Positions 45,327 to 54,851 of a DNA stretch of 64,000 nucleotides are shown here, in pieces. Position 1 is the stretch's first letter. The number at the start of each line of letters is the position of its first letter. The notes under the pieces are model-generated. The model had not been told where the DNA came from and did not search any database. It saw only the letters and a program-made list of their open reading frames with translations. Made by a program: the position numbers and the translations under genes. The stretch is from an uncultured Bacteroides sp. (GTDB taxonomy: Bacteria > Bacteroidota > Bacteroidia > Bacteroidales > Bacteroidaceae), in NCBI RefSeq assembly GCF_963677685.1, contig NZ_OY782186.1:3249184-3313183 (forward strand). The letters run 5' to 3'.

Positions 45327-47714
45327 ATGAACTACGCCGAGATTTCAATCATCAAAAGAGATGGAAAGAAAGAAGACTTTTCCATCAGCAAAATTAAGAA
45401 TGCTATTACAAAAGCCTTCAATGCAAACGGCTTCACAGATGAGGGTAAGTTAATCGCTGATATCACTATGCACGTGATTGCTCGCTTCACTTCTCCCACT
45501 ATTTCTGTAGAAGATATTCAGGATTTAGTTGAAAAAGAATTAATGAAAGTCCGTCCAGAAGTAGCGAAAAAGTATATCATTTACCGTGAATGGCGAAATA
45601 CCGAGCGTGATAAAAAGACGCAAATGAAACAGATCATGGATGGTATTGTGGCTATTGATAAAAATGATGTAAACCTGAGCAACGCCAACATGTCGAGTCA
45701 CACTCCGGCGGGTCAAATGATGACTTTTGCTTCCGAAGTCACTAAAGATTATACTTTCCGATACCTCTTACCTAAACGTTTTGCCGAAGCGCATCAACTT
45801 GGCGACATTCATATTCATGACTTGGACTACTATCCAACGAAAACAACAACTTGTATACAATATGATATGAATGATCTTTTCGAGAGAGGATTCCGCACCA
45901 AGAACGGAAGCATTCGCACCCCCCAAAGCATTCAAAGTTATGCTACATTGGCCACCATCATCTTTCAGACAAATCAAAATGAGCAACATGGTGGACAGGC
46001 AATTCCTGCTTTCGATTTTTTTATGGCTAAAGGCGTATATAAATCCTTCATAAAACATTTAACTTCAGACCTAAGTTTTTATATCACAATGGTCAGCAAA
46101 GCTCCCAACGATCAAGAGTTAAAAGAGCTAACAAGATTACATATTCCTTCTATAGAAGTCGAAGAGAATAATCAAGAAGCCTTATGCAATGCACTAAGTT
46201 CATTAGAAATCTCTGTTGACAAAAAGACATTAAATAAGATTATAGCCAAAGCTCTTGAACAAACCCGAAAAGATACACATCAAGCAATGGAAGGTTTTAT
46301 ACACAACCTAAACACGATGCATTCAAGAGGTGGTAATCAAGTTGTGTTCAGTTCCATAAACTATGGTACAGACACATCTGCTGAAGGACGTATGGTCATA
46401 GAAGAATTACTAAAAGCAACAACAGAAGGGCTAGGAACAAGAGGTGAAGTACCCGTTTTCCCTATCCAAATATTTAAAGTAAAGGACGGTATATCCTATT
46501 CAGAAGAAGACTACCGTTTAGCCATACAAGATTTTGAAGCAGCCATCAGTGGAAAAATAAAGTTCTCCGCACCAAACTTTGACCTCTATCTAAAGGCTTG
46601 TCAAACTACAGCAAAAGCACTCTTCCCTAATTTCATGTTTTTAGATACCCCGTTCAACTCAAATGAAAAATGGCGCGCAGATGACCCTGAACGATACAAG
46701 TATGAACTTGCAACAATGGGATGCCGTACTCGTGTGTACGAAAATGTAGCAGGAGAAAAAACCTCATTAGGAAGAGGCAATCTTTCTTTTACCACTATAA
46801 ACATGCCTCGATTGGCGATTGAGGCCCGTATGAAAGCTGAAAGAAGTATTGATAAAAACGACAAAGAAGGCATAGAAAATAAAGCAAAAGAATTATTTAT
46901 CAATTCTGTACACCAGATGAGCTGTTTAGTAGCTGATCAACTCTATACCCGCTATCAATATCAATGTACAGCTCTTGCTCGTCAATTTCCTTTTATGATG
47001 GGCAATGATGTATGGAAAGGTGGAGGCAACGTCGACTCAAATAAAGAAGTCGGTGATGTATTACGTAGTGGCACGTTAGGAATCGGATTTATTGGGGGCC
47101 ACAATGCTATGATGGCACTTTACGGTGTAGGGCAAGGGCATAATACCAAAGCATGGAACACCTTATATGAGGCAGTGCAAGAAATGAATAAAGTCGTTGA
47201 AGAATATAAATCCAAGTACAATCTCAATTACTCTGTACTGGCTACTCCCGCCGAAGGACTTTCTGGGCGATTCACCCGGATGGACAAAAGAAAATACGGA
47301 ACCATAGCAGGAGTAACTGATAAAGATTACTACGTAAACTCTTTCCATGTAGATGTCAAAGAACCTATTAGCATCGTCGAAAAGATAAAATGTGAAGCTC
47401 CTTTTCACTCCATCACGCGAGGAGGGCACATCACATACGTTGAATTGGATGGTGAAGCACAGAAAAACGTAAAATCCATTGCTAAGATAGTAAAAGTTAT
47501 GCATGATGAAGGCATAGGCTATGGCTCGGTTAACCACCCGGTTGATACTTGCAATGCATGTGGTTACAAGGGAGTTATCTATGATAAATGTCCTGTTTGC
47601 CAAAGTGAGAACATCCTACGCATGCGCCGTATCACCGGCTATCTGACCGGAGATCTCAGTTCATGGAACTCTGCTAAGCGTGCTGAAGAAAAAGATAGGG
47701 TAAAACATCACTAA
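45327..47714 (+). CDS. nrdD: Anaerobic ribonucleoside-triphosphate reductase
   Basis: Class III glycyl-radical enzyme making dNTPs without oxygen. 795 residues: ATP-cone regulatory domain at about 5-95 (IIKRDGKKEDFSISKIKNAI), the ten-stranded barrel with GCRTRVYENVAGEKTSLGRG, and at the end a four-Cys zinc site (CNACGYKG..CPVCQSE). The glycyl radical loop RRITGYLTGD follows, with Gly near 771. nrdG follows by 8 bases. Expression is probably under the cobalamin riboswitch at 44953. Confidence 0.97.
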   Translation: MNYAEISIIKRDGKKEDFSISKIKNAITKAFNANGFTDEGKLIADITMHVIARFTSPTISVEDIQDLVEKELMKVRPEVAKKYIIYREWRNTERDKKTQMKQIMDGIVAIDKNDVNLSNANMSSHTPAGQMMTFASEVTKDYTFRYLLPKRFAEAHQLGDIHIHDLDYYPTKTTTCIQYDMNDLFERGFRTKNGSIRTPQSIQSYATLATIIFQTNQNEQHGGQAIPAFDFFMAKGVYKSFIKHLTSDLSFYITMVSKAPNDQELKELTRLHIPSIEVEENNQEALCNALSSLEISVDKKTLNKIIAKALEQTRKDTHQAMEGFIHNLNTMHSRGGNQVVFSSINYGTDTSAEGRMVIEELLKATTEGLGTRGEVPVFPIQIFKVKDGISYSEEDYRLAIQDFEAAISGKIKFSAPNFDLYLKACQTTAKALFPNFMFLDTPFNSNEKWRADDPERYKYELATMGCRTRVYENVAGEKTSLGRGNLSFTTINMPRLAIEARMKAERSIDKNDKEGIENKAKELFINSVHQMSCLVADQLYTRYQYQCTALARQFPFMMGNDVWKGGGNVDSNKEVGDVLRSGTLGIGFIGGHNAMMALYGVGQGHNTKAWNTLYEAVQEMNKVVEEYKSKYNLNYSVLATPAEGLSGRFTRMDKRKYGTIAGVTDKDYYVNSFHVDVKEPISIVEKIKCEAPFHSITRGGHITYVELDGEAQKNVKSIAKIVKVMHDEGIGYGSVNHPVDTCNACGYKGVIYDKCPVCQSENILRMRRITGYLTGDLSSWNSAKRAEEKDRVKHH

Positions 47715-47722
47715 TCTAGGAT

Positions 47723-48184
47723 ATGCTCTATTTACTATACACTTATCCTGAAACCATCGTAGATGGTGACGGTATCCGATATTCCATTTATTTGGCCGGA
47801 TGCCGCCACCATTGCCATGGTTGCCACAATCCGGAAAGTTGGAATCCAACTACAGGAGAAATTCTCACAGAGGAACTTATTTTAAAAATTATCCATGAAA
47901 TAAATGCGAATCCTTTACTGGATGGCATCACTTTTTCCGGTGGAGATCCTTTCTATAACCCTACGGAATTTCTTACACTCATCCGGAGAATCAAAAACGA
48001 AACAAAACAAAATATATGGTGCTATACAGGCTACAGATATGAAGAGATCATAAGCAACAAAAAACTAGCTGCCATTTTACCATACATTGATGTACTAGTA
48101 GATGGACGATTTGAGCAGTCACTCTATTCTCCGTATCTCGAATTTCGTGGGAGTAGTAATCAACGAATCATCAAATTGACCTAG
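47723..48184 (+). CDS. nrdG: Anaerobic RNR-activating radical SAM protein
   Basis: Generates the glycyl radical of NrdD. 153 residues. The radical-SAM Cys triad is C27, C31 and C34 in [17 protein letters not shown], and [10 protein letters not shown] is the SAM-binding GGE-like strand. It follows nrdD directly and shares the riboswitch-controlled transcript. Confidence 0.97.
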   Translation: MLYLLYTYPETIVDGDGIRYSIYLAGCRHHCHGCHNPESWNPTTGEILTEELILKIIHEINANPLLDGITFSGGDPFYNPTEFLTLIRRIKNETKQNIWCYTGYRYEEIISNKKLAAILPYIDVLVDGRFEQSLYSPYLEFRGSSNQRIIKLT

Positions 48185-48230
48185 AAAAATTGGAAATTCA
48201 GCAAAAGACCTCTCTAAAACCCAAATAGAG

Positions 48231-49049
48231 TCATTTCCGCCGAAGTGTTATAAGGACCACCTCACTTGGTGCAAAGAGACGGATCCGCTTTCTGGAAGTA
48301 CCAAGCCCATTGGTTATTATTACAGGAACACCTGCCGAAGTATATTTAAGCCCTGTCCGGAAACGTTGCCCATAAACAGAAGGAATGACAGGAGCATATA
48401 AACCGAAAAAGGTTACTTGTCCACCATGTGTATGCCCTGCCAAAACCAAATCAGTATGAGGGATAGATACTTCTTCTGCATAATCAGGAGTATGAGTCAG
48501 CAAAATTACAAAATCTTTGTCCGACAAAGTAGACGTGGGTGATATACCATTCTGTTTCAAATCAAAAGGATTTCGAACTCCCGCTAAAATCAACCGTTCA
48601 CCATTAACATTGAGAGTGTCTAATTGATGCTCTAAAACTTTCATCTCATGCTTTTTCATTTCTCTGACAATCTCATCGTGACAACGTTCATAATCATTGT
48701 TCCCCATCACTCCTACAATTCCGTATTTCGTCTTTATAGTAGCCAGTGCATCAAATAATTGAGGCACTACAGCGCAATCTTCCTGATAGTCCCCTCCCAT
48801 CAGCAAAACATCAGGGTGAAGGCTGTCGATCGTTTTCACTAAATGAAACAAACGTTTTTCTGTAAATAGACTTTTGTAATGCAAATCAGAGATGAAAGCA
48901 ATTTTAAATCCATCAAATGACTCAGGAACATCTTTATGAGCAAATTCATACCTTTTGATTCGCCCGATACCTGGATGAGATATATTTAAAGTAGCGCAAG
49001 AGGTAAAAAGGAACAGAGAGATCACATATATCAAAAATATTTTTTTCAT
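48231..49049 (-). CDS. Lipoprotein-type metallophosphoesterase
   Basis: 272 residues from the ATG at 49049. Lipoprotein signal MKKIFLIYVISLFLFTSC, then the calcineurin-like metal-site motifs: FISDLHYKS, LMGGDYQED, GVMGNNDYERC, LTHTPD and LAGHTHGGQVTF. Exported members of this group (YkuE-like) are thought to act on phosphorylated envelope molecules or UDP-sugar lipids. A frame extending to 49121 overlaps the divergent promoter region and would bury the signal peptide. Confidence 0.9.
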   Translation of the reverse strand: MKKIFLIYVISLFLFTSCATLNISHPGIGRIKRYEFAHKDVPESFDGFKIAFISDLHYKSLFTEKRLFHLVKTIDSLHPDVLLMGGDYQEDCAVVPQLFDALATIKTKYGIVGVMGNNDYERCHDEIVREMKKHEMKVLEHQLDTLNVNGERLILAGVRNPFDLKQNGISPTSTLSDKDFVILLTHTPDYAEEVSIPHTDLVLAGHTHGGQVTFFGLYAPVIPSVYGQRFRTGLKYTSAGVPVIITNGLGTSRKRIRLFAPSEVVLITLRRK

Positions 49050-49060
49050 AGACGGTAATT

Positions 49061-49094
49061 CTTTGCATGCAAAGATAACATTGTATCTTTGCAA
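49061..49094. promoter_or_regulatory. Overlapping divergent promoters with a 14-bp palindrome
   Basis: Plus strand: TTTG at 49062-49065 and TATCTTTG at 49084-49091 with an 18-base spacer, serving menA. Minus strand: TATCTTTG at 49077-49070, serving the phosphoesterase. CTTTGCATGCAAAG at 49061-49074 is a perfect palindrome covering the -33 of one and part of the -7 of the other. Confidence 0.75.
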
Positions 49095-49146
49095 CATTCC
49101 ATAAAGAAGCACTCTTTTCATCTAATGGGAACTAAAAACAAAGATC

Positions 49147-50043
49147 ATGTCACAAAAAATACGCCAAAATTCCATTCGCGCCTGGCTTCTAGCCTCACGT
49201 CCTAAAACTCTAACCGGAGCCATAATTCCAGTATTAATAGGTAGTGCATTAGCCTACATGGATGGAGCATTTAACTGGTTACCTGCTCTCATTTGCGCTC
49301 TTTTTGCCGGATTGATGCAGATAGCCGCTAACTTCATTAATGATCTATATGACTATTTAAAAGGAACGGATCGTGAAGACAGATTAGGTCCTAAAAGAGC
49401 TTGTGCCCAAGGTTGGATTTCAGCCTCAGCAATGAAGATCGGTATTATAATAGTTCTTATTATAGCCAGTCTAGCGGGTAGTACATTACTCCTTTGGGGC
49501 GGTTATAAGTTGATTTGGCTTGGAATTATATGTGTTGCTTTCGCATTTCTTTATACCACAGGACCTTATCCTCTCTCCTATAATGGATGGGGAGATATTC
49601 TCGTTTTGATATTTTTTGGCTTTGTACCTGTAGGTGGTACTTACTATGTACAAACATTGACATGGAGTCCTTCCGTCACCATTGCTTCACTCATCTGCGG
49701 ATTGGTAGTAGATACTTTATTGGTCGTAAATAACTATCGGGACAGAGAAGCGGATAAAAAAAGTGGGAAGCGTACGATCATTGTGCGTTTTGGAGAACCT
49801 TTCGGACGCTATCTATACCTCTCTTTAGGCATTTTTGCCTCATGTCTCTGCTGGTACTTCTTAGCAAATGGACACCTATATGCTGCTATTCTGCCTCAAC
49901 TATACCTATTCTTCCATATTCGTACTTGGCAAAAGATGGTAAAAATACATAGTGGTAAAAAATTAAACAGCATACTAGGAGAGACATCTCGTAATATGCT
50001 GTTATTAGGTCTATTATTATCAGTAGGGATGATTCTATCGTGA
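49147..50043 (+). CDS. menA: 1,4-dihydroxy-2-naphthoate polyprenyltransferase
   Basis: Attaches the isoprenoid chain in menaquinone synthesis. 298 residues with about eight membrane spans. The prenyl-diphosphate sites are NDLYDYLKGTDRED at about residues 65-78 and NNYRDREADKKSGKRT in the second half; ASRPKTLTGAIIPVLIGSAL is the usual N-terminal segment. Its last 9 bases overlap the convergent rfbB gene. Confidence 0.95.
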   Translation: MSQKIRQNSIRAWLLASRPKTLTGAIIPVLIGSALAYMDGAFNWLPALICALFAGLMQIAANFINDLYDYLKGTDREDRLGPKRACAQGWISASAMKIGIIIVLIIASLAGSTLLLWGGYKLIWLGIICVAFAFLYTTGPYPLSYNGWGDILVLIFFGFVPVGGTYYVQTLTWSPSVTIASLICGLVVDTLLVVNNYRDREADKKSGKRTIIVRFGEPFGRYLYLSLGIFASCLCWYFLANGHLYAAILPQLYLFFHIRTWQKMVKIHSGKKLNSILGETSRNMLLLGLLLSVGMILS

Positions 50044-51174
50044 TCCGTACATTTTCTCGTAATATTTCTGATAGTCACCGCTAGTCACCTCTTCAACCCA
50101 ATCTTGGTTGGCCAAATACCATTCAATAGTCTTGACGATGCCTACTTCAAAACTAGTTTCAGGATACCATCCCAATGCTTCGGTGATCTTTGCAGGATCA
50201 ATAGCATAACGCTGATCATGCCCCAAACGGTCTTTCACAAAAGTGATAAGTTCTTCATTTATCCAATCTACAGAAATGTCTCCATTGGCATCCTTCTCTT
50301 TTCTTTTCAAGACAGTGCGATATTCCGGATGTTCCACCATTAAGCGATGAATCGTAGCAATAGTAAGTTTTACTATATCAATATTGGTTTTCTCATTATG
50401 GCCACCAACATTGTAAACTTCTCCTTCTTTTCCCTTGCGCACAACCAAGTCAATAGCTTTGCAATGATCTGTAACATAAAGCCAATCCCGTACATTACTA
50501 CCATCTCCATAGACAGGAAGCTTCTTCCCTTCAAGAATATTCTTAATAATCAAAGGCACTAACTTTTCAGGGAAGTGGTACGGGCCATAATTGTTAGAGC
50601 AACGCGTTATGGAAACCGGCATTTTATAAGTATCATGATATGCCATTACTACCATATCCGCACTTGTTTTCGCAGCACTATAAGGGCTATGCGGACACAA
50701 AGGCGTTTCTTCAGTAAAAAAACCTTCAGCACCCAAAGAACCATACACTTCATCTGTTGAAACCTGGTGATAACGCACCCCTTTACGCCAAGCAGGATAT
50801 CCCAACTCATCTTTACCCGTAACCCATGCTCTACGAGCAGCATCTAACAAGTTCTGTGTACCGAGGATATTAGTGGTAAGAAATAGTTGCGGATTATCAA
50901 TACTCCGGTCAACATGAGTCTCTGCGGCAAAGTTCACCACATAGTCAAACTTATACTCTGCAAAAAGTCGATCAGCCAACGCACGGTCGCAAATATCACC
51001 TTTCACAAAAAAGCAGCGTTCGCTATCAATATCAGAAGCGATAGTTCCCAAATTACCCGCATACGTCAATGCATCAAGTACCACCACCTTAATATCTGAA
51101 TGTTGAGAAAGAATATACTTCAGATAATTTGCCCCAATAAATCCGGCAGCACCAGTCACGAGATAAGTTTTCAT
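50035..51174 (-). CDS. rfbB: dTDP-glucose 4,6-dehydratase
   Basis: Second step toward dTDP-L-rhamnose and related deoxysugars. 379 residues. NAD loop GAAGFIGANYLKYIL at about 8-22, TDEVYG with the catalytic Asp/Glu, YSAAKTSADM with the Tyr-x3-Lys pair, and RCSNNYGPYHFPEKLVPL. It is longer than E. coli RfbB by about 20 residues, as is common in Bacteroides. It lies 47 bases after rfbA on the same strand. Its 3' end overlaps menA. Confidence 0.96.
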   Translation of the reverse strand: MKTYLVTGAAGFIGANYLKYILSQHSDIKVVVLDALTYAGNLGTIASDIDSERCFFVKGDICDRALADRLFAEYKFDYVVNFAAETHVDRSIDNPQLFLTTNILGTQNLLDAARRAWVTGKDELGYPAWRKGVRYHQVSTDEVYGSLGAEGFFTEETPLCPHSPYSAAKTSADMVVMAYHDTYKMPVSITRCSNNYGPYHFPEKLVPLIIKNILEGKKLPVYGDGSNVRDWLYVTDHCKAIDLVVRKGKEGEVYNVGGHNEKTNIDIVKLTIATIHRLMVEHPEYRTVLKRKEKDANGDISVDWINEELITFVKDRLGHDQRYAIDPAKITEALGWYPETSFEVGIVKTIEWYLANQDWVEEVTSGDYQKYYEKMYGSR

Positions 51175-51221
51175 GATTTTTCTATTGAATTATAAATTTT
51201 GTTTGTTTAAAAAAGCCTTCA

Positions 51222-52091
51222 TTAAGGCTTGGATGTAAGTTCTATTAAATACTTACCATATTCTGTTTTTTCTAATTTTTTTCCTAACACCAATAATTGC
51301 TCTGAAGAAATCCATCCATTACGCCAAGCTATTTCCTCTATGCAGCTAACATAAAAGCCCTGTCGGTTCTGAATGGTAGCTACAAAATTAGAGGCTTCAA
51401 GCAAACTGTCACAATTACCTGTATCCAACCAAGCAAACCCCCTACCAAAAAGCTCAACGGTTAAGTTTCCTTCTTCCAAATATAATCGATTTAAATCAGT
51501 AATTTCATATTCGCCACGTGCAGAAGGTTTAAGAGAAGCAGCCTTTTGAGTAACTGTAGCATCATAGAAATAAAGCCCCGGCACAGCATAATTACTTTTA
51601 GGTTGAGTGGGTTTCTCTTCCAAAGAAAGCACTCTGCCATCTTTGTCAAATTCCACAACACCATATGCTCTCGGATCTTTCACATAATATCCAAAGATGC
51701 AAGCACCTCCTTTAATAGAGGCAGCTCTACGCAACATGCTCGAAAATCCTTGTCCGTAAAACATATTATCTCCCAGTATCAGGCAAGCAGGTTCCCCCGC
51801 TAGGAAGTCAGCACCTAAAACAAAAGCTTGAGCTAAACCATTAGGATTTTCTTGAACCTTATAACTAAAAGACATCCCAAGATCTTCTCCATTTCCTAAT
51901 AAATCACGAAAGACCGGTAAATCTCTAGGAGTTGAAATAATTAACACTTCACGAATACCGGCAAGCATCAAAGTAGAAAGCGGATAGTAAATCATCGGCT
52001 TGTCATATACCGGCATAATTTGCTTTGAGATAGCTTTTGATAGAGGATAAAGGCGTGTAGCACTACCTCCAGCTAGAATAATTCCTTTCAT
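51222..52091 (-). CDS. rfbA: Glucose-1-phosphate thymidylyltransferase
   Basis: Makes dTDP-glucose for cell-surface sugars. 289 residues, normal length. MKGIILAGGSATRLYPLSKA is the nucleotide-binding start, YDKPMIYYPLSTLMLAGI follows, LGDNMFYGQGF binds metal, and WLDTGNCDSLLEASNF is near the end. It heads the rfbA-rfbB pair. A TATCTTTG at 52127-52120 on the minus strand, 29 bases upstream, is the likely -7. rfbC and rfbD are not in the window. Confidence 0.96.
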   Translation of the reverse strand: MKGIILAGGSATRLYPLSKAISKQIMPVYDKPMIYYPLSTLMLAGIREVLIISTPRDLPVFRDLLGNGEDLGMSFSYKVQENPNGLAQAFVLGADFLAGEPACLILGDNMFYGQGFSSMLRRAASIKGGACIFGYYVKDPRAYGVVEFDKDGRVLSLEEKPTQPKSNYAVPGLYFYDATVTQKAASLKPSARGEYEITDLNRLYLEEGNLTVELFGRGFAWLDTGNCDSLLEASNFVATIQNRQGFYVSCIEEIAWRNGWISSEQLLVLGKKLEKTEYGKYLIELTSKP

Positions 52092-52178
52092 AAATCATGT
52101 TTTCTTGCTACAAAGAACGCAAAGATATTTGATGTGACAAAATAAAAAAGAGCATATTATTCAACATCCCAAAATCAT

Positions 52179-52670
52179 TTAGCCTGCAAGTTCTATCACT
52201 TCCAGATCTTTAAACTCACCCTTATCAATACTGAAACGCACCATCGTACGCACTTTATGAAAGCCAGAAAGACCAGCTGCTCCCGGATTTATATGAAGCA
52301 TACCCAGTGTCTTGTCGTATTTTACTTTAAGTATATGAGAATGCCCACTTATAAAAAGTTTAGGAGGACTGACAAACAGAGTTCCGCGAATAGAAGAATC
52401 ATAATTACCCGGATAACCACCTATATGCTTTATTAAGACATCAGTTCCATCAACCATAAAGCGATTAATTTGTGGATATATCTTCCTTATATCCTGTCCA
52501 TCGATATTACCATAAACAGCACGAAGCGGACGAAAAGCATCCAATTTTCGAGCAACCTCCAAAGAGCCTATATCACCCGCGTGCCATATCTCATCACATG
52601 AATCAAAATAACTCAAATATTTATCATCCCAGTAAGCATGTGTATCTGATAATAGGCCAATTCTTGTCAT
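52179..52670 (-). CDS. YfcE-like metallophosphoesterase
   Basis: 163 residues from the ATG at 52670. Compact calcineurin-like domain without signal peptide: GLLSDTHAYWDDKYL, IWHAGDIGS, AVYGNIDGQ, IKHIGG, and ISGHSHILK for the metal site, then LHINPGAAG. Relatives hydrolyse phosphodiesters in vitro; substrate unknown. The frame is open 21 codons upstream, but that would overlap the promoter. Confidence 0.9.
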   Translation of the reverse strand: MTRIGLLSDTHAYWDDKYLSYFDSCDEIWHAGDIGSLEVARKLDAFRPLRAVYGNIDGQDIRKIYPQINRFMVDGTDVLIKHIGGYPGNYDSSIRGTLFVSPPKLFISGHSHILKVKYDKTLGMLHINPGAAGLSGFHKVRTMVRFSIDKGEFKDLEVIELAG

Positions 52671-52682
52671 TATTCCTTTGTT

Positions 52683-52707
52683 TATATTTGCAAAGATACT
52701 ATATTTG
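52683..52707. promoter_or_regulatory. Divergent promoter cluster between yfcE-like gene and ppk
   Basis: Three TAnnTTTG elements in 25 bases: TATATTTG at 52683-52690 and 52700-52707 on the plus strand, and TATCTTTG at 52698-52691 on the minus strand. Use of one should hinder the others. Confidence 0.65.
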
Positions 52708-52722
52708 AGGCAAACTAAGTCT

Positions 52723-54795
52723 ATGAAAAACATCTATAATTATTTTAAACGAGATATAAGTTGGTTGTCATTCAACTATCGGGTATTGTTGGAAGCCAAA
52801 GACAACAGCCTGCCTCTGTATGAACGCATTAACTTTATCTCGATTTACTCATCTAACCTCGAAGAATTTTACAAAATACGAGTTGCAGATCACAAAGCCA
52901 TTGTGAAGGGAGGGGCTCGCAACGACGATGAATCGGTTCATGCATCAGCCCAATTACTAGAAGAAATAAATAGCGAAGTAAATCGACAACTAGAAGAACG
53001 TACGCGTATTTATGAGCAACAAATTATACCCGATCTGCGCAAACAGCATATTGTGTTCTATCAAAATCACAAAGTGGAAGAGTTCCACAAAGAGTTCATT
53101 AAAAGTTTTTTTAAAGAAGAGATTTTTCCTTATTTACAGCCTGTTCCTGTATGGAAAAATAAAATAGTCTCTTTTCTGCGAGACAACCGACTATATTTAG
53201 CTATCCGCCTTTTTCTTGTTGGTACCGAGAAAGAAAACCCGGAACATACACAATACTTCGTAATGAAGTTGCCTTACAGTAAAGTTCCTCGCTTCATAGA
53301 GCTCCCTCAATATAAAAAAGATCATTACCTTATTTATATTGAAGATATTATCAAAGCCAATATTGAAACAATATTTCCAGGATATATTGTAGACTGCAGT
53401 TATTGCATTAAAATATCTCGAGATGCAGATATACTTATTGATGAAACAAGTAATTCGAATATCGTAGAACAGGTAAAGAAGAAAGTTAAGAAACGTAAGA
53501 TAGGAGCCGTTTGCCGATTTGTATATGACAGCCGGATGCCCGACGACTTTCTAAGTTTCCTTGTCGATGCTTTCCATATTGACCGTAATGAACTTGTGGC
53601 AGGTGACAAACATCTCAATCTGGAAGATTTACGTTATCTACCCAATCCCAATAAAGATATGCAGGAAGAGTTTAAACCACAACCCATGAAGCTCAACTGC
53701 CTAAATAATGAAGGCTCAATATTCCAGCATGTGATAAAAAAGGATATCCTTATTCACTACCCCTATCAATCATTCGAGCATTTCATCCATTTCCTATATG
53801 AAGCCACGCACGATCATTACACTAAAGAAATTATGATAACCCAATATCGTGTGGCAGAAAATTCCACAGTTATAAACACATTAATTTCCGCAGCTCAAAA
53901 TGGAAAGAAAGTGACCGTCTTCGTAGAGTTGAAAGCTCGTTTTGATGAAGAAAACAATCTGGCTACCGCAGAGATGATGCAATCTGCAGGCATAAAAATA
54001 ATCTATAGCATACCAGGATTAAAAGTTCATGCTAAAGTAGCTTTAATATTGAGAAGAGACAATGATAACAGGCTACTTCGGAGTTATGCCTATATTAGTA
54101 CAGGAAACTTTAACGAACGAACAGCCAAATTGTATGCCGATTGTGGACTTTTCACCAGCAATAAAATTATCATCAATGACTTGAGAAATCTTTTTCTAAC
54201 TTTTGAAAAGAAAGAAAATACAGGATTCAAACATCTACTAGTTTCACAGTTTAACATGGTTACGAAACTAGATGAGCTTATCAGGCATGAGATAAAACTA
54301 TCCACGCAAGGGAAAAAAGGACGTATCATATTAAAAATGAATGCCCTTCAAGATCCAAATATGATCAACAAACTTTATGTTGCTTCCATACAAGGGGTAG
54401 AGATTGATCTTATTATCCGTGGTATCTGCTGCTTGATACCAGGACAAGAATATAGTAAGAATATACGGGTCACCCGCATAGTAGACACTTTTCTAGAACA
54501 TGCTCGAATTTGGTATTTTGGAAATAACGGAAGCCCGAAAGTTTTTCTAGGATCTCCCGACTGGATGAAACGCAATCTCTACAGACGTATAGAAGCAGTT
54601 GTACCTATCCTTAACACAGATGTCAAACAAGAAATTATCGATATGCTAGATATTCAACTGAAAGATAATCAAAAAGCATGTTTTGTCAACGGGCATCTGC
54701 ACAATATATTTAAACATAAATCATCTGCTGAGCCTATCAGAGCACAATATACTTTTTATAATTACTTGAAAATGAAAAATGAAACATATCTGTAA
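52723..54795 (+). CDS. ppk: Polyphosphate kinase 1
   Basis: Reversible transfer of the ATP gamma-phosphate to long-chain polyphosphate. 690 residues from the ATG at 52723. YFKRDISWLSFNYRVLLEAKD and FISIYSSNLEEFYKIRV form the N-domain. The catalytic His is in GLKVHAKVALILRR, followed by SYAYISTGNFNERTAKLYAD. The second HKD-like unit ends in FLEHARIWYFGNNGSPKVFL. It sits 56 bases upstream of a phosphate transporter gene. Confidence 0.96.
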   Translation: MKNIYNYFKRDISWLSFNYRVLLEAKDNSLPLYERINFISIYSSNLEEFYKIRVADHKAIVKGGARNDDESVHASAQLLEEINSEVNRQLEERTRIYEQQIIPDLRKQHIVFYQNHKVEEFHKEFIKSFFKEEIFPYLQPVPVWKNKIVSFLRDNRLYLAIRLFLVGTEKENPEHTQYFVMKLPYSKVPRFIELPQYKKDHYLIYIEDIIKANIETIFPGYIVDCSYCIKISRDADILIDETSNSNIVEQVKKKVKKRKIGAVCRFVYDSRMPDDFLSFLVDAFHIDRNELVAGDKHLNLEDLRYLPNPNKDMQEEFKPQPMKLNCLNNEGSIFQHVIKKDILIHYPYQSFEHFIHFLYEATHDHYTKEIMITQYRVAENSTVINTLISAAQNGKKVTVFVELKARFDEENNLATAEMMQSAGIKIIYSIPGLKVHAKVALILRRDNDNRLLRSYAYISTGNFNERTAKLYADCGLFTSNKIIINDLRNLFLTFEKKENTGFKHLLVSQFNMVTKLDELIRHEIKLSTQGKKGRIILKMNALQDPNMINKLYVASIQGVEIDLIIRGICCLIPGQEYSKNIRVTRIVDTFLEHARIWYFGNNGSPKVFLGSPDWMKRNLYRRIEAVVPILNTDVKQEIIDMLDIQLKDNQKACFVNGHLHNIFKHKSSAEPIRAQYTFYNYLKMKNETYL

Positions 54796-54851
54796 CATAG
54801 ATTAACGCATAATTGCAATATATTTGCCCACCAGAAACAGAATACATATTT

